DNA of 64,000 nt from Pseudacidovorax sp. (GTDB lineage Bacteria > Pseudomonadota > Gammaproteobacteria > Burkholderiales > Burkholderiaceae_C), in contig NZ_JAGOPN010000019.1 in assembly GCF_017991995.1 (NCBI RefSeq), positions 62,001 to 126,000 on the forward strand. The letters are read 5' to 3'. Positions within the stretch are counted from its first letter, which is position 1; the number at the start of each line of letters is the position of its first letter. Position numbers and translations under genes: made by a program. Below, piece after piece: positions 16,628 through 26,900 of the stretch. Under the pieces are notes generated by a model, which was not told where the DNA came from, did no database searches, and worked only from the letters and a program-made list of their open reading frames with translations.

Positions 16628-18607
16628 TCAACCACCCTCGCGCAACGCCGCCAGCAGCGCATGCGTGTCCAGCGGCTTGGAGACATGCGCGTCGAAGCCG
16701 GCCTCCAGCGCACGGTCGCGGTCCTGCGGACGGGAGAAGGCGGTGAGCGCGACGCAGCGCACACGTGGATGGCCGGCCTTGGCCTCCAGTCGGCGCAGGG
16801 CCCGCACCAGTTCGTAGCCGTCGCGCCCGGGCAAGCCGATGTCGCTGACCAGCAGGCTGGGCCAGCGCTCGCGCATGGCGGCCAGGGCGCTGTCGTGGTC
16901 GTGCACCACGCGCACCTGCGCGCCAGCCTCGTGCAGCACCACCTGCAGCATTTCGGCGGCGTCGGGGCTGTCCTCCACGGCCAGGACGTCCTGGCCGGCG
17001 AGGGGCTGGTCGCGGTGGGTCGCCGGGCCGCTCTCGGCCGAGGGCTCGGTGCTGACGGGCTGCGCGGGCATGTCCTCCGGCGCCACATCCAGCCGCACCA
17101 CCAGCCGGGCACCGCGGCCTTCGCCCTCGCTGAAGGCCTGCACGGCGCCGCCGTGCAGCTCGGCCAGGCGCTTGACGATCGACAGGCCCAGGCCCAGGCC
17201 GCCATGGAGGCGGTTGTCGGGCCCGTCGCTCTGGGCGAAGCGGTCGAACAGGTGCGGCAGGAAGTCGGGCGCGATGCCCTTGCCCTGGTCCTGCACCTCC
17301 AGCGTCAGCTGCCGGCCTTCGCGCCGCAGCGTCACGTCGATGCGCCCGCCGTTGACCGAGAACTTGATCGCGTTGTTCAGCAGGTTCCACACGATCTGCT
17401 GGAAGCGCGTCGGGTCCAGCCAGGCGCTCTGCCGTGCATCGTCGTCGGCCTGCGGCAGCACGCGCAGCGAGCGGGCGGCAATGTCGTCCTTCAGCGCGTC
17501 GATGGCCGCATGGGTGAGTTCCACCGGGTCGGTCCATTCGCGGTGCAGCCGCAGCTTGCCGGCATTGACGCGGGAGACGTCGAGGATGTCCGAGATGATG
17601 CGGCTCTGCGCCTTGACGCTGCGGGCGATGGCGTCCAGCGCCTTGGCCATCAGGTCGGGCCGGCCGCCATGCTTCTGCAGGATGTGCACCCAGCCGCTGA
17701 TGGCATTGAGTGGCGTGCGCAGCTCGTGCGAGAGCACGGCCACGAAGTCGTCCTTGGTGCGGCTGTGGCGCTCGGCCATGGCGCGGGCGGCCTGTTCGCG
17801 CTCCAGCACCTCCTGGCGCGCGCGCTCCAGCGCCAGGCGGTCGGAGATGTCCACCGCCACCGCCACCAGCAGCCCGGTGGCGCCGTGCGGCGACAGGCTC
17901 CAGGCCAGCGGCACCTCGTGGCCGTCGGCATGCAGCAGCGGGAACTCGGCGCGCCGCACACTGCCGGGGCTGCCCCCCTGGGCGGCCGCGGCCTGGGCCA
18001 CGAAGGCCTGCACCTGGGCCGCCGCGCCGGGCACCGCCAGGGCGGCGAGCTGCAGGCCGATCAGCGCCTCGGGCGCGCGGCCCAACTGCGAGGCCAGGGC
18101 GGGATTCACGTCGTCCAGCCGGCCGGCGGCATCGAGCAGGGCCATGCCGTCGGGCACCTGGTTGTAGATGGCGCGGAAGCGGCTCTCGCTCTGGCGCAGC
18201 CGGTCCTCGGCGCTGCGCGCGCGGATCAGCGCCTGCAGCGTGGCCACCAGCACCGCGGGCTCGGCCGGGTGCACCAGGTAGGCGTCGGCGCCGGCGTTGA
18301 GGCCGGCCACCTTGTCGCGGTCCTGGACGAAGGTGGCCGACAGGTGGATCACCGGCAGGCTGGCGGTGCGCGGGTCCTCGCGCAAAAGCCGGCAGACCTC
18401 GAAGCCGTCCACGTCGGGCAGGTGCACGTCCAGCACCAGCGCCGACATGCCCTGGGCGGCCAGCGCCAGTGCCTGGCCGCCGGAGGCCGCCTCCTCGGTG
18501 GCGAAGCCGGCCGCGCGCAGCGTGCGAGCGGTCGAGTAGCGCGTGGTCGGATGGTCGTCCACCACCAGGATGCGGTGGGCACCCCGGTCGATGGTGGTGT
18601 GGATCAC
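16628..18607 (-). CDS. hybrid sensor histidine kinase: REC-PAS-HisKA-HATPase-REC
   Basis: 659 residues from a GTG at 18607 that overlaps the stop of the upstream kinase (GTGA); an upstream GTG at 18622 is an alternative. The N-terminal receiver (residues about 12-125) has the phospho-aspartate in LVLDVHLPDVDGF but reads YLVHPAEP where lysine-proline is expected. A PAS domain follows (about 140-265), then the HisKA box (SHELRTPLNAISGW, about 300), HATPase (NNAIKF, GLGLGLSIVKRL) and an intact C-terminal receiver (SDIGLPGRDGYEL, VSKPLD). It lies downstream of the stressosome genes in the same run of overlapping genes and is the last of that transcription unit. Confidence 0.92.
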   Translation of the reverse strand: MIHTTIDRGAHRILVVDDHPTTRYSTARTLRAAGFATEEAASGGQALALAAQGMSALVLDVHLPDVDGFEVCRLLREDPRTASLPVIHLSATFVQDRDKVAGLNAGADAYLVHPAEPAVLVATLQALIRARSAEDRLRQSESRFRAIYNQVPDGMALLDAAGRLDDVNPALASQLGRAPEALIGLQLAALAVPGAAAQVQAFVAQAAAAQGGSPGSVRRAEFPLLHADGHEVPLAWSLSPHGATGLLVAVAVDISDRLALERARQEVLEREQAARAMAERHSRTKDDFVAVLSHELRTPLNAISGWVHILQKHGGRPDLMAKALDAIARSVKAQSRIISDILDVSRVNAGKLRLHREWTDPVELTHAAIDALKDDIAARSLRVLPQADDDARQSAWLDPTRFQQIVWNLLNNAIKFSVNGGRIDVTLRREGRQLTLEVQDQGKGIAPDFLPHLFDRFAQSDGPDNRLHGGLGLGLSIVKRLAELHGGAVQAFSEGEGRGARLVVRLDVAPEDMPAQPVSTEPSAESGPATHRDQPLAGQDVLAVEDSPDAAEMLQVVLHEAGAQVRVVHDHDSALAAMRERWPSLLVSDIGLPGRDGYELVRALRRLEAKAGHPRVRCVALTAFSRPQDRDRALEAGFDAHVSKPLDTHALLAALREGG

Positions 18608-19539
18608 ACGGGTGGTTTCCACGCGACCTCCGGCTGATCGGCAGGCGCGCCCGTGCGCGCGGGCGCGGGCGCCGGCGCATCCGGCAGCTGCATCGGCAGG
18701 GTGAGCCAGAAGGTGGAGCCGCGGCCCAGTTCGCTCTCCACGCCCACTTCGCCGCCCAGCAGGCCGGCCAGCTGGCGGCACAGCGCCAGGCCCAGGCCGG
18801 TGCCGCGCAGGCGCTTCTGCATCGGCGAATCCACCTGCGAGAAGTCGTCGAAGACCGAGGCCTGGTGCTCCGGGGCGATGCCGATGCCGGTGTCGCTCAC
18901 CGAGAAGCGCACCCGGTCCTCGCCGAGGCGGCAGGCCGCCACGCGCACCTCGCCCTGCGGCGTGAACTTGAGGGCGTTGGAGACGTAGTTGCGCAGGATC
19001 TGCGAGAGCTTGCGGTCGTCGGTGTACAGCCGCGGCAGGTCGCTCGGCTCCTCGAAGGCGAGGCTGACCTGCTGGTTCTCCAGCATGGGCCGGAACATGC
19101 CGCGCAGCGCCGAGAACAGGTCGACCATCTCGAACCAGGCCGGCGAGATCTCCACGCGGCCGGCCTCGATCTTGGCCAGGTCGAGCAGGTCGTCCACCAT
19201 CTCGGCGAACTCGCGCGCCGAGGTCTGGATGAACTGCACCTGCCGGCGCTGCTCGTCGGAGAGCGGGCCGTCCACCTCGTCGCTCAGCAACCGCGCGATG
19301 CTGCGGATGGCATTGACCGGCGTGCGGAACTCGTGGCTCATGTGCGACAGGAAGCGGCTCTTGAGTTCGGTGGCGCGCTTGAGGGCGATGGCCTGTTCGT
19401 CCAGCTCGGCATAGAGGGCGACCACGCCGCGGTTGGTCTCTTCCAGCTCCTCCCGCAGCAGGGCAGCCTCCGCTTCGGCGGCCTGCAGGCGCTGCTGCAG
19501 CTGCAGCACCCGCGCGTCGGTTTGCGGAGATTCGGTCAT
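18604..19539 (-). CDS. sensor histidine kinase (coiled coil-HisKA-HATPase)
   Basis: 311 residues from the ATG at 19539. The first about 55 residues form a coiled coil (VLQLQQRLQAAEAEAALLRE); next come the H-box SHMSHEFRTPVNAIRSIARL and the ATPase domain (NYVSNALKFT, DTGIGIAPEH, LRGTGLGLALCRQL). There is no membrane segment or PAS domain, so it must be driven by a protein partner. Its place right after the RsbX-like phosphatase, with ATGA overlaps on both sides, suggests it receives the stressosome output, as proposed for RsbRST-linked two-component genes in Vibrio (family knowledge plus inference). Confidence 0.92.
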   Translation of the reverse strand: MTESPQTDARVLQLQQRLQAAEAEAALLREELEETNRGVVALYAELDEQAIALKRATELKSRFLSHMSHEFRTPVNAIRSIARLLSDEVDGPLSDEQRRQVQFIQTSAREFAEMVDDLLDLAKIEAGRVEISPAWFEMVDLFSALRGMFRPMLENQQVSLAFEEPSDLPRLYTDDRKLSQILRNYVSNALKFTPQGEVRVAACRLGEDRVRFSVSDTGIGIAPEHQASVFDDFSQVDSPMQKRLRGTGLGLALCRQLAGLLGGEVGVESELGRGSTFWLTLPMQLPDAPAPAPARTGAPADQPEVAWKPPV

Positions 19540-20555
19540 GGGCCCTCCTTGGGGCGCAGCGCGACGACGCAGACATCGTCGCGGCCGCGGGCATGGTCGG
19601 CAAAGATGCGCGCCGCCAGCAGCGTGGGCTCGCGCGCGAGCAGCGGCGCCAGCGCGGCGCCGGGCCAGCGGGTCTGCACGCCGTCGCTGTGCAGCAGGGC
19701 CAGCGCATGCGGCGGCCGCGTCGCGGGAGTCATGTCGAAGCGGCGCACCTGCAGCCCCAGCGTGCCGTGGGCCGTCGCCAGGGCCTTGTCGGCGGTGCCC
19801 GAGACCAACCGGCCCGCCACATTGCCGGCCCCGGTGTAGCGCAGTGAATCGCCCTCCATCCACAGGCCGAACACGGCCGCGCCCCGGGTGGTGCGCAGGC
19901 GCTCGTGCACGGACTGCATCGTCGCCGCGCCGTCGTCGAAGGGGCGGCTGGCAAAACCGTCCAGCGCCGCCTGGGCGGCGACCTGCGCCTCGGGCCCGTG
20001 GCCCAGCCCGTCGGCCAGCAGGGCCGCGGCGCGGCGGCCGTCGAAGGCCAGCATCCAGGCATCGCCGCAGGCGGTCTCGCCGCGCACCGGCACGCACACG
20101 GCGCCCCAGTCGAAGGCGTCCGCCCGGGCCGGGGCGGCCACGGCCGTGCCCGTGCTCGGCCGCACGCGGGCCAGGCAGACGGTGCCCATGCCGGGCAGCG
20201 AATGGAGGTCGAACCCCTCGCTCTGCCGCGCGATGGCGCCCAGCCCGGTGCCGGCCGTGGCGGTGGTGGAGAAGCCGTCGCGCATCGAGCGCGCCAGGTC
20301 GGGCATGCCCGGGCCGCGGTCCACGGCGATCAGCTCGATGTCGCCCAGCGCATCGCGCGCGGCCACCAGCAGCTGGCCGGCCTGCGCATGCTTGGCCAGG
20401 TTGGTGCCCAGCTCGGTGGCCACCAACGCGGCGCGGGCGGCGTCGTGCTCGGGCCAGGCGCGCTCGGCGGCCAGGCGCGCCACATGGCGCCGGGCTTCGC
20501 CGACGAAGCTCAGGTCCTCGATGGGGAACGCGCGGTGCGTCCAGCCGCGGATCAC
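19536..20555 (-). CDS. RsbT-like ATPase plus SpoIIE/RsbX-like PP2C phosphatase fusion
   Basis: 339 residues from a GTG at 20555 overlapping the rsbT stop. Residues about 10-130 are a GHKL anti-sigma-factor-type ATPase (LVATELGTNLAKHA, VDRGPGMPD, GTGLGAIARQ). Residues about 150-335 are a PP2C/RsbX-type phosphatase (ALLADGLGHGPEAQVAA, LLHSDGVQTRW, RDDVCVVALR). RsbX-like phosphatases reset the stressosome by dephosphorylating RsbR and RsbS. The fused ATPase domain could bind STAS proteins or act as a second kinase. The position directly after rsbT supports the reset role. Confidence 0.9.
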   Translation of the reverse strand: MIRGWTHRAFPIEDLSFVGEARRHVARLAAERAWPEHDAARAALVATELGTNLAKHAQAGQLLVAARDALGDIELIAVDRGPGMPDLARSMRDGFSTTATAGTGLGAIARQSEGFDLHSLPGMGTVCLARVRPSTGTAVAAPARADAFDWGAVCVPVRGETACGDAWMLAFDGRRAAALLADGLGHGPEAQVAAQAALDGFASRPFDDGAATMQSVHERLRTTRGAAVFGLWMEGDSLRYTGAGNVAGRLVSGTADKALATAHGTLGLQVRRFDMTPATRPPHALALLHSDGVQTRWPGAALAPLLAREPTLLAARIFADHARGRDDVCVVALRPKEGP

Positions 20556-20956
20556 TTCCACTTCACGATGCTCACGCAAGTGCCCTGGCCAGGCGTGGAG
20601 CGGATGTCGAAGTCGTTCACCAGCCGCTTGCTGCCCGGCAGGCCCAGGCCCATGCCGCCGCCGGAGGTGTAGCCGTCGGACATGGCGAGGTCGATGTTGG
20701 CGATGCCGGGGCCTTCGTCCTCGAAGCGCAGTTGCAGGCCGCGGCGCGCGCCTTCCTGCAGCACGGCCCAGTGCATGCGGCCGCCGCCGCCATGGATCAG
20801 CGTGTTGCGCGACAGCTCGCTGGCGGCGGTGACCATCTTGGTCTGCTCCACCAGCGAGAAGCGCAGCTCCTGGCACAGGGCGCGCACCGTCTGCCGGCTG
20901 GCGACGATGTGCTGCTCGCTGGCCAGCGGCAGGGTGCCGGTGGGTTCAGGCGCCAA
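20552..20956 (-). CDS. rsbT: RsbT-like serine/threonine kinase (anti-sigma regulatory factor)
   Basis: 134 residues of GHKL-type kinase: [17 protein letters not shown] carries the N-box, [14 protein letters not shown] the G1 region and [14 protein letters not shown] the lid. In stressosomes RsbT phosphorylates RsbR and RsbS on stress, is released, and switches on a downstream partner. The start overlaps the end of rsbS by 11 bp. Gene order rsbR-rsbS-rsbT is conserved across phyla, so the name is well supported, but no RsbU target is encoded nearby. Confidence 0.92.
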   Translation of the reverse strand: MAPEPTGTLPLASEQHIVASRQTVRALCQELRFSLVEQTKMVTAASELSRNTLIHGGGGRMHWAVLQEGARRGLQLRFEDEGPGIANIDLAMSDGYTSGGGMGLGLPGSKRLVNDFDIRSTPGQGTCVSIVKWK

Positions 20957-21326
20957 GGCGGGCTCCCGGCTGGGCGCGCAGGCGATCGAGCAGCGCCATG
21001 CCGCGCTCGACGTCCAGCGCGGTGCGCACGCCGTCGAGCGACAGGCCCAGCTCGACGAGGGTGATGGCCACGGCCGGTTGCATGCCCACCACCACCGCGG
21101 TGGCCGAGAGGATGGCGGCCGTGCCCGAGATGGTGCTGAGCATGCGGCCGATGAAGGAATCGACCACCTCCAGCGCCGAGATGTCGATCAGCACGCCGTT
21201 GGCGCCGGTGGCCGCGATGCGGTTGGCGAGGTCTTCCTGCAATGCCATGGCGGTCTGGTCCTGCAGGTCGATCTGGATGGTGACCAGCAGGGTCTGGCCC
21301 ATGCGCAGGATCGGGATGCGGTCCAT
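20946..21326 (-). CDS. rsbS: RsbS-like STAS domain protein
   Basis: 126 residues forming a single STAS domain. The signature [20 protein letters not shown] includes the serine of the VDSF motif that is phosphorylated by RsbT in characterised RsbS. The start is the ATG at 21326, a few bases after the rsbR stop. With RsbR it should form the mixed stressosome shell that sequesters RsbT. Confidence 0.92.
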   Translation of the reverse strand: MDRIPILRMGQTLLVTIQIDLQDQTAMALQEDLANRIAATGANGVLIDISALEVVDSFIGRMLSTISGTAAILSATAVVVGMQPAVAITLVELGLSLDGVRTALDVERGMALLDRLRAQPGARLGA

Positions 21327-21331
21327 GGGGT

Positions 21332-22180
21332 TCAGGCCTCGCGGCTGATGCGCCAGCCGTTGGTCTTGAGGGCCTGCGCCAGCGCGTCGGCCAGCGTGGC
21401 CTTGGTGACGATGCCCTGCAGGTCGATGCCCAGGTGCACGATGGTCTGCGCGATCTGCGGGCGGATGCCGCTGATGATGCAGTCGGCGCCCATCAGGCGG
21501 ATGGCCGTGACGGTCTTGAGCAGGTGGCGGGCCACCAGCGTGTCCACCGTCGGCACGCCGGTGATGTCGATGATGGCCAGCGCCGAGCCGGTGTCCACCA
21601 CCGTCTGCAGCAGCGTCTCCATGACGACCTGGGTGCGGTTGCTGTCCAGCGTGCCGATCATCGGCACGGCCAGCACCCCGTCCCAGAGCTTGACCACCGG
21701 GGTGGAGAGTTCGAGCAGGTCCTCCTGCTGGCGGCGGATGACGTCCTCGCGCGACTGCTGGAAGGTGTCGGCCGTGTGCTGCGCCAGGCGGTCGACCAGG
21801 GCGGAGAGCGTCCACAGGGCGCTGCCCATGGCGGCCGGGTCCTGCGCGAAGGCCTGCTGCAGGCGGCCGAAGAGGGGCTTCTTGAGCCCCAGAACGAAGA
21901 CGCTGGTGGCGCCGGCCGAATCGCCCTTGGCGGCGCGGCTGGCCGACAGCTGCTCCAGCGTGCGCCGCAGCGCCTGCCAGGCCGGGCCCTGGAGCGACTG
22001 CGCATCGCCCCCGGCTTCGAGGGCGCTGCGCAGGCCATCGGCGACGGCCGTGGCCTCGGCCTTGGCGCTGGCATGCAGGCCGCCCTGCGTGGTGGCCTGG
22101 AGCTCGCGCATCCATTCCTCGACCACGGCGGTGGCATCGTCGTTCAGAGCACGGACAAGGGCCGCGGTTTCCGGGTTCAT
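21332..22180 (-). CDS. rsbR: RsbR-like stressosome sensor (RsbRD N-domain plus STAS)
   Basis: 282 residues from the ATG at 22180. Residues 1-155 are a helical, RsbRD_N-like sensory domain with no haem or LOV signature. Residues about 160-280 are a STAS domain with the threonine-containing [18 protein letters not shown] and [20 protein letters not shown] typical of RsbR. It is the first gene of the stressosome transcription unit running to 16628. The signal sensed is unknown; all the other unit members follow with little or no gap. Confidence 0.92.
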   Translation of the reverse strand: MNPETAALVRALNDDATAVVEEWMRELQATTQGGLHASAKAEATAVADGLRSALEAGGDAQSLQGPAWQALRRTLEQLSASRAAKGDSAGATSVFVLGLKKPLFGRLQQAFAQDPAAMGSALWTLSALVDRLAQHTADTFQQSREDVIRRQQEDLLELSTPVVKLWDGVLAVPMIGTLDSNRTQVVMETLLQTVVDTGSALAIIDITGVPTVDTLVARHLLKTVTAIRLMGADCIISGIRPQIAQTIVHLGIDLQGIVTKATLADALAQALKTNGWRISREA

Positions 22181-22396
22181 GGGGAGGCCCTCGTTGAATG
22201 CTCCCTTGTAGGGATGGGGATGCGGGAGCGTCCAAAAGTGTAGGAAAAGGTGACAGCCGTCGTTGTCAGCCGATACCTCTTTTGCGCTGTTGGCCCACAC
22301 GGATTGCGCCTGCCATCCGCCATGGCGCGCGCTGCGCCCGTGCAACGCGATCGGCCGGGGCGGGCCGGTCGCTCGGGAGCGCGGCCGCCCGGCGCC
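22181..22396. promoter_or_regulatory. gap between rsbR start and HD-GYP gene end
   Basis: This 216-bp stretch must hold the promoter of the rsbR unit, which is read on the minus strand. A short inverted repeat at 22390-22406 (CGGCGC and GCGCCG arms) sits at the stop of the HD-GYP gene without a T-run. No sigma-factor consensus could be assigned confidently. Confidence 0.35.
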
Positions 22397-23944
22397 TCAA
22401 GCGCCGACTGGCAGCGCCGCGAAGTCCAGCGAATGCGGGTCGCTCAGCGCGCCGAAGCCCAGGCCGCGCTCCATCACCTGCTCGCACACCCGTGCCATGC
22501 GCTCGCCGTGGCGGATGAAGATCGACACCAGCTTGGGGTCGAAGGCCGCGCCGCTCTGCGCATGCAGCAGGCGCAGCACCTCGTCGGGCTTCATGCGCGC
22601 GCGGTAGCGGCGCTCGCTCACCATCGCATCGAAGAAGTCGACCAGGGCCGTGATGCGCCCCGGCAGCGGAATGGCGTCGCCCCGCAGGCCGCGCGGGTAG
22701 CCGCCGCCGTCCCAGCGCTCGTGGTGGGTCAGGGCGATCTCGGCGGCCAGGCGCAGCAGCGGCAGGTCGGAGCCGCCGAGGATCTCGGCGCCCATGACGG
22801 TGTGGGCCTCCATCTGCCGGTGCTGGTCCGACGAGAAGCGCCCCGGGTGCTTGAGCAGCGCATCGGCCACGCCGATCTTGCCGACGTCGTGCATGGGCGC
22901 GGCCTGCCGCAGCAGCAGTGCGGCTTCGGGGCTGCAGCCGGCCGCCAGGGCCAGGGCCCAGGCCAGGAAGCCCACCCGCACCATGTGCGAGGCCGTCTCG
23001 CCATCGCGGAAGCGCGCGGCGCGCGCCAGGTGGTCCAGCACTTCGCGGGGCTCGGCGGGGCCACCCTGGGCGAGCACGCCCGGGCAGCAGTCGATGCCCG
23101 CGGCGGCGGTGGTGTCCCACCCGGCGGCTTCGTCGGCGCCGGGGGCCGGGCCGGCGTCTGTACAGGCGGCCGGCTGCCCGGCCGCCGGTTCGGCGACGCA
23201 TGCGGGCGTGTGCAGGGCCGTTCCAGCTTGCGGGTCCGCGCCGGTGTCCACCTCGGCGCCGGCCGGCTCGACCGCGTCCAGCCGGTAGCCCTGGCCGTAC
23301 ACCGGCGTGAGGCGCAGCGGGCCCTGGCCGTCCAGCCGCAGCTTGCGGCGCAGGCGGCTGATGTGGGTGTCCACCGTGCGGGTGGTCACGTCCGCCGTCC
23401 TGCCCCAGACGCGGTTGAGCAGGTGTTCGCGCGACAGCAGCACGCCCGGGTTCTGGAAGAGGTAGACGGCCAGGTCGAATTCCTTCTGCGTCAGGTCGAC
23501 CGCCGTGCCGTCGACGGCGATGCGGTGCTGCACCAGGTCCACGCGGTAGCCGTTCAGCTCCAGCACCTGGGGGCCGCGCGTGCGTGCGCGGCGGCTCAGG
23601 GCGCTGATGCGGGCCAGCAGCTCCGCCGGGCGCGCGGGCTTGACGAGGTAGTCGTCGGCGCCGCTGTTCAGGCCTTCGACCACGTGCGCCTCCTCGTCGC
23701 GCGAGGTCAGCACGATGGCCGGCGGCTGCACGCCCGGGCGGTTGCGCAGCCAGGTCAGCACGTCGCCGCCAGTGCCGTCGGGCAGCGTCCAGTCCAGCAC
23801 CAGCAGGTCGTAGCGGCGCGAGCCCAGCTCGCGGATCAGCTCGCCGGTGCTGCCGAAGCTGGTCACCTGATGGCCGCCGTGGCTGAGCCACAGGGTGGCC
23901 AGGTCCCGCTGATCGGGGTCGTCTTCCAGGAGGGCGATGTTCAT
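22397..23944 (-). CDS. REC - OmpR-type winged helix - HD-GYP three-domain regulator
   Basis: 515 residues. A receiver (1-118) has Asp51 in LLVLDWTLPDGTGG and the lysine in YLVKPARP. An OmpR/PhoB winged helix follows (about 128-226; LTQKEFDLAVYLFQNPG, RTVDTHISRLRRKLR, YGQGYRL). After an 80-residue Ala/Pro/Cys-rich linker comes an HD-GYP domain (about 305-490) with HDVGKIG, HERWDGGGYPRGL and ALVDFFDAM. HD-GYP domains hydrolyse cyclic di-GMP, while a full winged helix binds promoter DNA, so one protein appears to join both outputs. It is translationally coupled (ATGA) to the upstream PAS/SpoIIE gene. Confidence 0.93.
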   Translation of the reverse strand: MNIALLEDDPDQRDLATLWLSHGGHQVTSFGSTGELIRELGSRRYDLLVLDWTLPDGTGGDVLTWLRNRPGVQPPAIVLTSRDEEAHVVEGLNSGADDYLVKPARPAELLARISALSRRARTRGPQVLELNGYRVDLVQHRIAVDGTAVDLTQKEFDLAVYLFQNPGVLLSREHLLNRVWGRTADVTTRTVDTHISRLRRKLRLDGQGPLRLTPVYGQGYRLDAVEPAGAEVDTGADPQAGTALHTPACVAEPAAGQPAACTDAGPAPGADEAAGWDTTAAAGIDCCPGVLAQGGPAEPREVLDHLARAARFRDGETASHMVRVGFLAWALALAAGCSPEAALLLRQAAPMHDVGKIGVADALLKHPGRFSSDQHRQMEAHTVMGAEILGGSDLPLLRLAAEIALTHHERWDGGGYPRGLRGDAIPLPGRITALVDFFDAMVSERRYRARMKPDEVLRLLHAQSGAAFDPKLVSIFIRHGERMARVCEQVMERGLGFGALSDPHSLDFAALPVGA

Positions 23945-26900
23945 GCGGGCTGGGAGTGGGGTTGGGGGCGGTCCTGGGATTGGACGGCCGAGGGGGCGGC
24001 CAGATCGTGACGGGACTGCAAACTCCCGCCAGGAGCGGCCTCGTCCAGCCAGCGGGTGAGCCGCACGGTGCTCACGCCGTCGTGGTGCAGGTAGTCGACC
24101 TGGTCGCAGGCCTTGCGGATGATGGTCAGGCCGAAGCCGCCTTCGGGGTACTCGTCGAAGTTGGTCGGCAGCTCGTCCTCGGGCGGCACGTAGGGCTCGC
24201 CGATGTGGATCAGCGACACCTCCAGCGCGTCGGGCGGCCGCCGCAGCAGCGCCTCCACCGGCGCCTGCGGCAGCCGCCCGCGCGTGTGGCGCACGATGTT
24301 GGTGAAGGCCTCCACCACCGCCACGGTGAACAGGCCACTGGCCGGCGAGGTCTGGCCGGCCTCGGCCAGGCCGCGGTCCACCAGGGCCCGCAGGGCGCCG
24401 ATGGCCCCCGGCTCGGCGGGCAGTTCGAGGCGCTGAACGGGCTGCTGCGGGTCGAACACCCGCACCGTGGCCAGCGTCACGTCGTCGGTCAGCATGGTGC
24501 CGGCCAGCAACTGCTGGCGCATGCGGTGCAGCATGGCGGCCGGCGTGGCATGGTGCTGGGCCAGCCGGCGGAAGGCGGCATGCACCTGCTGCACGCCCAC
24601 GCGCTCGCCGTCAGCCAGGCGGGCGTCGCACAGGCCGTCGGAATGCAGCAGCAGGGCGTCGCCCGGGCCCACGGGCCGGCTTTCCTGCGTGAAGCGGGTG
24701 TCGGCCAGCACGCCCAGTGGCGGATGCTGGTTGCGCAGCAGCGCTACGGCGCCGCCCGGGCCGATGTGCATCACCTCCTCATGGCCGCAGCCGCACCAGG
24801 TGAGCAGGCCGCGCGCCAGGTCGATGCGCACGTAGGCCAGGGTGACGAAGGTCTCCAGCGCTTGCAGGTGCGGTGTCATGGCCGCGTGCACGGCGTTGAG
24901 GATGTCGGCCGGCTCGGGCGTGGCGTCGCGGGCGGCGGGCTGCATCATCAGTTCCACGAGCGAGCGGCTGAACTGCATCTTCACGGCCGCGCCCAGCAGC
25001 GCGGCATTGACGCCCTTGCCCATCACGTCGCCGGCGATCAGGTCCACGCAGCGCGGGCCCGGGCGCATCACCTCGAAGAAGTCGCCGTCGATGTCCTGCG
25101 AGGCATGGTTGAAGCTGCTCAGCCACAGGCCCGGCAGGTCCACGGCAGGCGCGGCCACCAGCAGCGAGGCCTGGATGCGGGCGCTGATCATCACCTCCAG
25201 CTGGCGCGCGGCGCGCAGGTCCTCGCGGTGCTGGCGCTGCTCCTCGATGTCCTCGACGATGCCGATCAGGTAGAGCACGCGGCCGCGGTCGTCGTGCGCC
25301 AGCGAAGCCGTGAGCCGCACCCACAGCGGCCGACCCGTGGCGCGCACCAGCCGCGCCTCCAGCCGCAGGCTGGAACCGGCGCCGTCGAACAGCCGTTCGG
25401 TGCCTTCCATCACGGCGGGTGCGTCCAGCGGATGCAGCAGGTGCTGCAGCGGCAGGCCCAGCAGCGCGGCGGCGTCGCGGCCGAGCAGGCGGCACAGCGT
25501 CTGGTTGACGCGCACCAGCTGCTGCTGCCGCTCGTCCAGCAGGAAGATGCCCACGGCCGCCTGCTCGAAGGTGGCGCGGGCGCGCACCTCGCTGTCGCGC
25601 AGGGCGCGCTCCACGCGGCGCTGCTCCGAGATGTCGCGCATGGTGGCGGTGAACAGCGTCTGCGCGCCGGCGCGCACCGCCACCACCGTGGCCTCCACCG
25701 GGAAGTGCTCGCCGTTGGCCCGCAGCGCCATCACGTCGATGCGGCCGCCCCCATGCATGCCCACGCCGGCGCCGCGCAGGGCGTGCATCGCCCGCTGGCG
25801 CATGGCGCGCCGGGCCTCGCCGGGTGCCAGCAGGCGGTGGATGGGGCGGTGCAGCGCCTGCTCGCGCGGCAGGCCGAACATGCGTTCGGCCGCGGGGTTG
25901 AAGTCGACCACCTTGCCGCGGGCGTCGGCGGTGACGACGGCGTCGAGTGCGCTGTCGAGCACGGCCTGGTGCCGGGCCTGGGCGGTGCTCAGGGCCGCCT
26001 CGTTGGCGCGCTGGTCGGCGATGTCGGTGACGAAGCCCAGCACATGCATGGCCTCCTGGCCGCCGCGCGTCACGGGCAGGGCCACGCCGCGCAGCAGCAT
26101 CCACTTCCAGCGGCCGTCGGCGCAGCGCACGCGGGCCTCGCAGTGCAGGCTGGCGAGCTCCCGGCGCAGATGGCGGGCGAGCCGGTCCGCCAGTGTGTGC
26201 CGGTCCTCGGGATGCAGCAGGGCCAGCCAGGCGGCGCTGTCGTAGCGGCATTCGGCCGGCGGCTCGCCGCGCATGGCGGCCCAGCGCTCGCTCAGGTCGA
26301 CCCGGCCGTCGGGCAGCCGCCATTCCCACAGCGCGTCGCCCGACGCCGCCAGCGCGCGGCGCCAGCGCTGGGCGCGCTGCTCGCCCTGCGCATGCAGGCG
26401 CGCCAGGGTGGCGCGCGCCGTGCGCTGGCTGGCGATGCTGCGGCGCAGCGCGCGCAGCGCCAGCAGCACGATGGCGAGTGTGAACAGGGTCAGGGCCACG
26501 CCGGGGCGGATCTGGCGCAGCAGGTACTGCAGCAGCGGCTGTCGGGGCTGGACGACCAGGACCTTCAGGGGCCGCTGCGGCAGCCATTGCTCGGCGGCCA
26601 GGTCGCCGGCGGCCACGGCACCGGCCTGCGTGCCGGCCTGCCAGGGCGCGCGCGCGCTGGCCGTCAGCACCTCGCCGCTGCGGCCGACCAGCACGGCCCA
26701 ACCCCCACGCTCCTGGGCGAGCGCCTCGGTCAGCCGGTCCAGGCCGTCGGCCTGCAGGAGGGCCACGGCCCAGCCTCGCTGGCCCGGCAGGGAGCGCAGC
26801 ACCGGCACGACCCCGCCCGGCGCACGTTGCGCGAGGGCGGGGGGCAGTGCGGCCGCGGACAACCGCCGGCCGACGCACGGGTCGCAGGCGGAGGCCGTGG

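Noticed and set aside
22266-22280. GCCGATAC resembling a sigma-28 -10 element on the plus strand
   Set aside because: No TAAA-type -35 lies about 15 bases upstream and no plus-strand gene follows.
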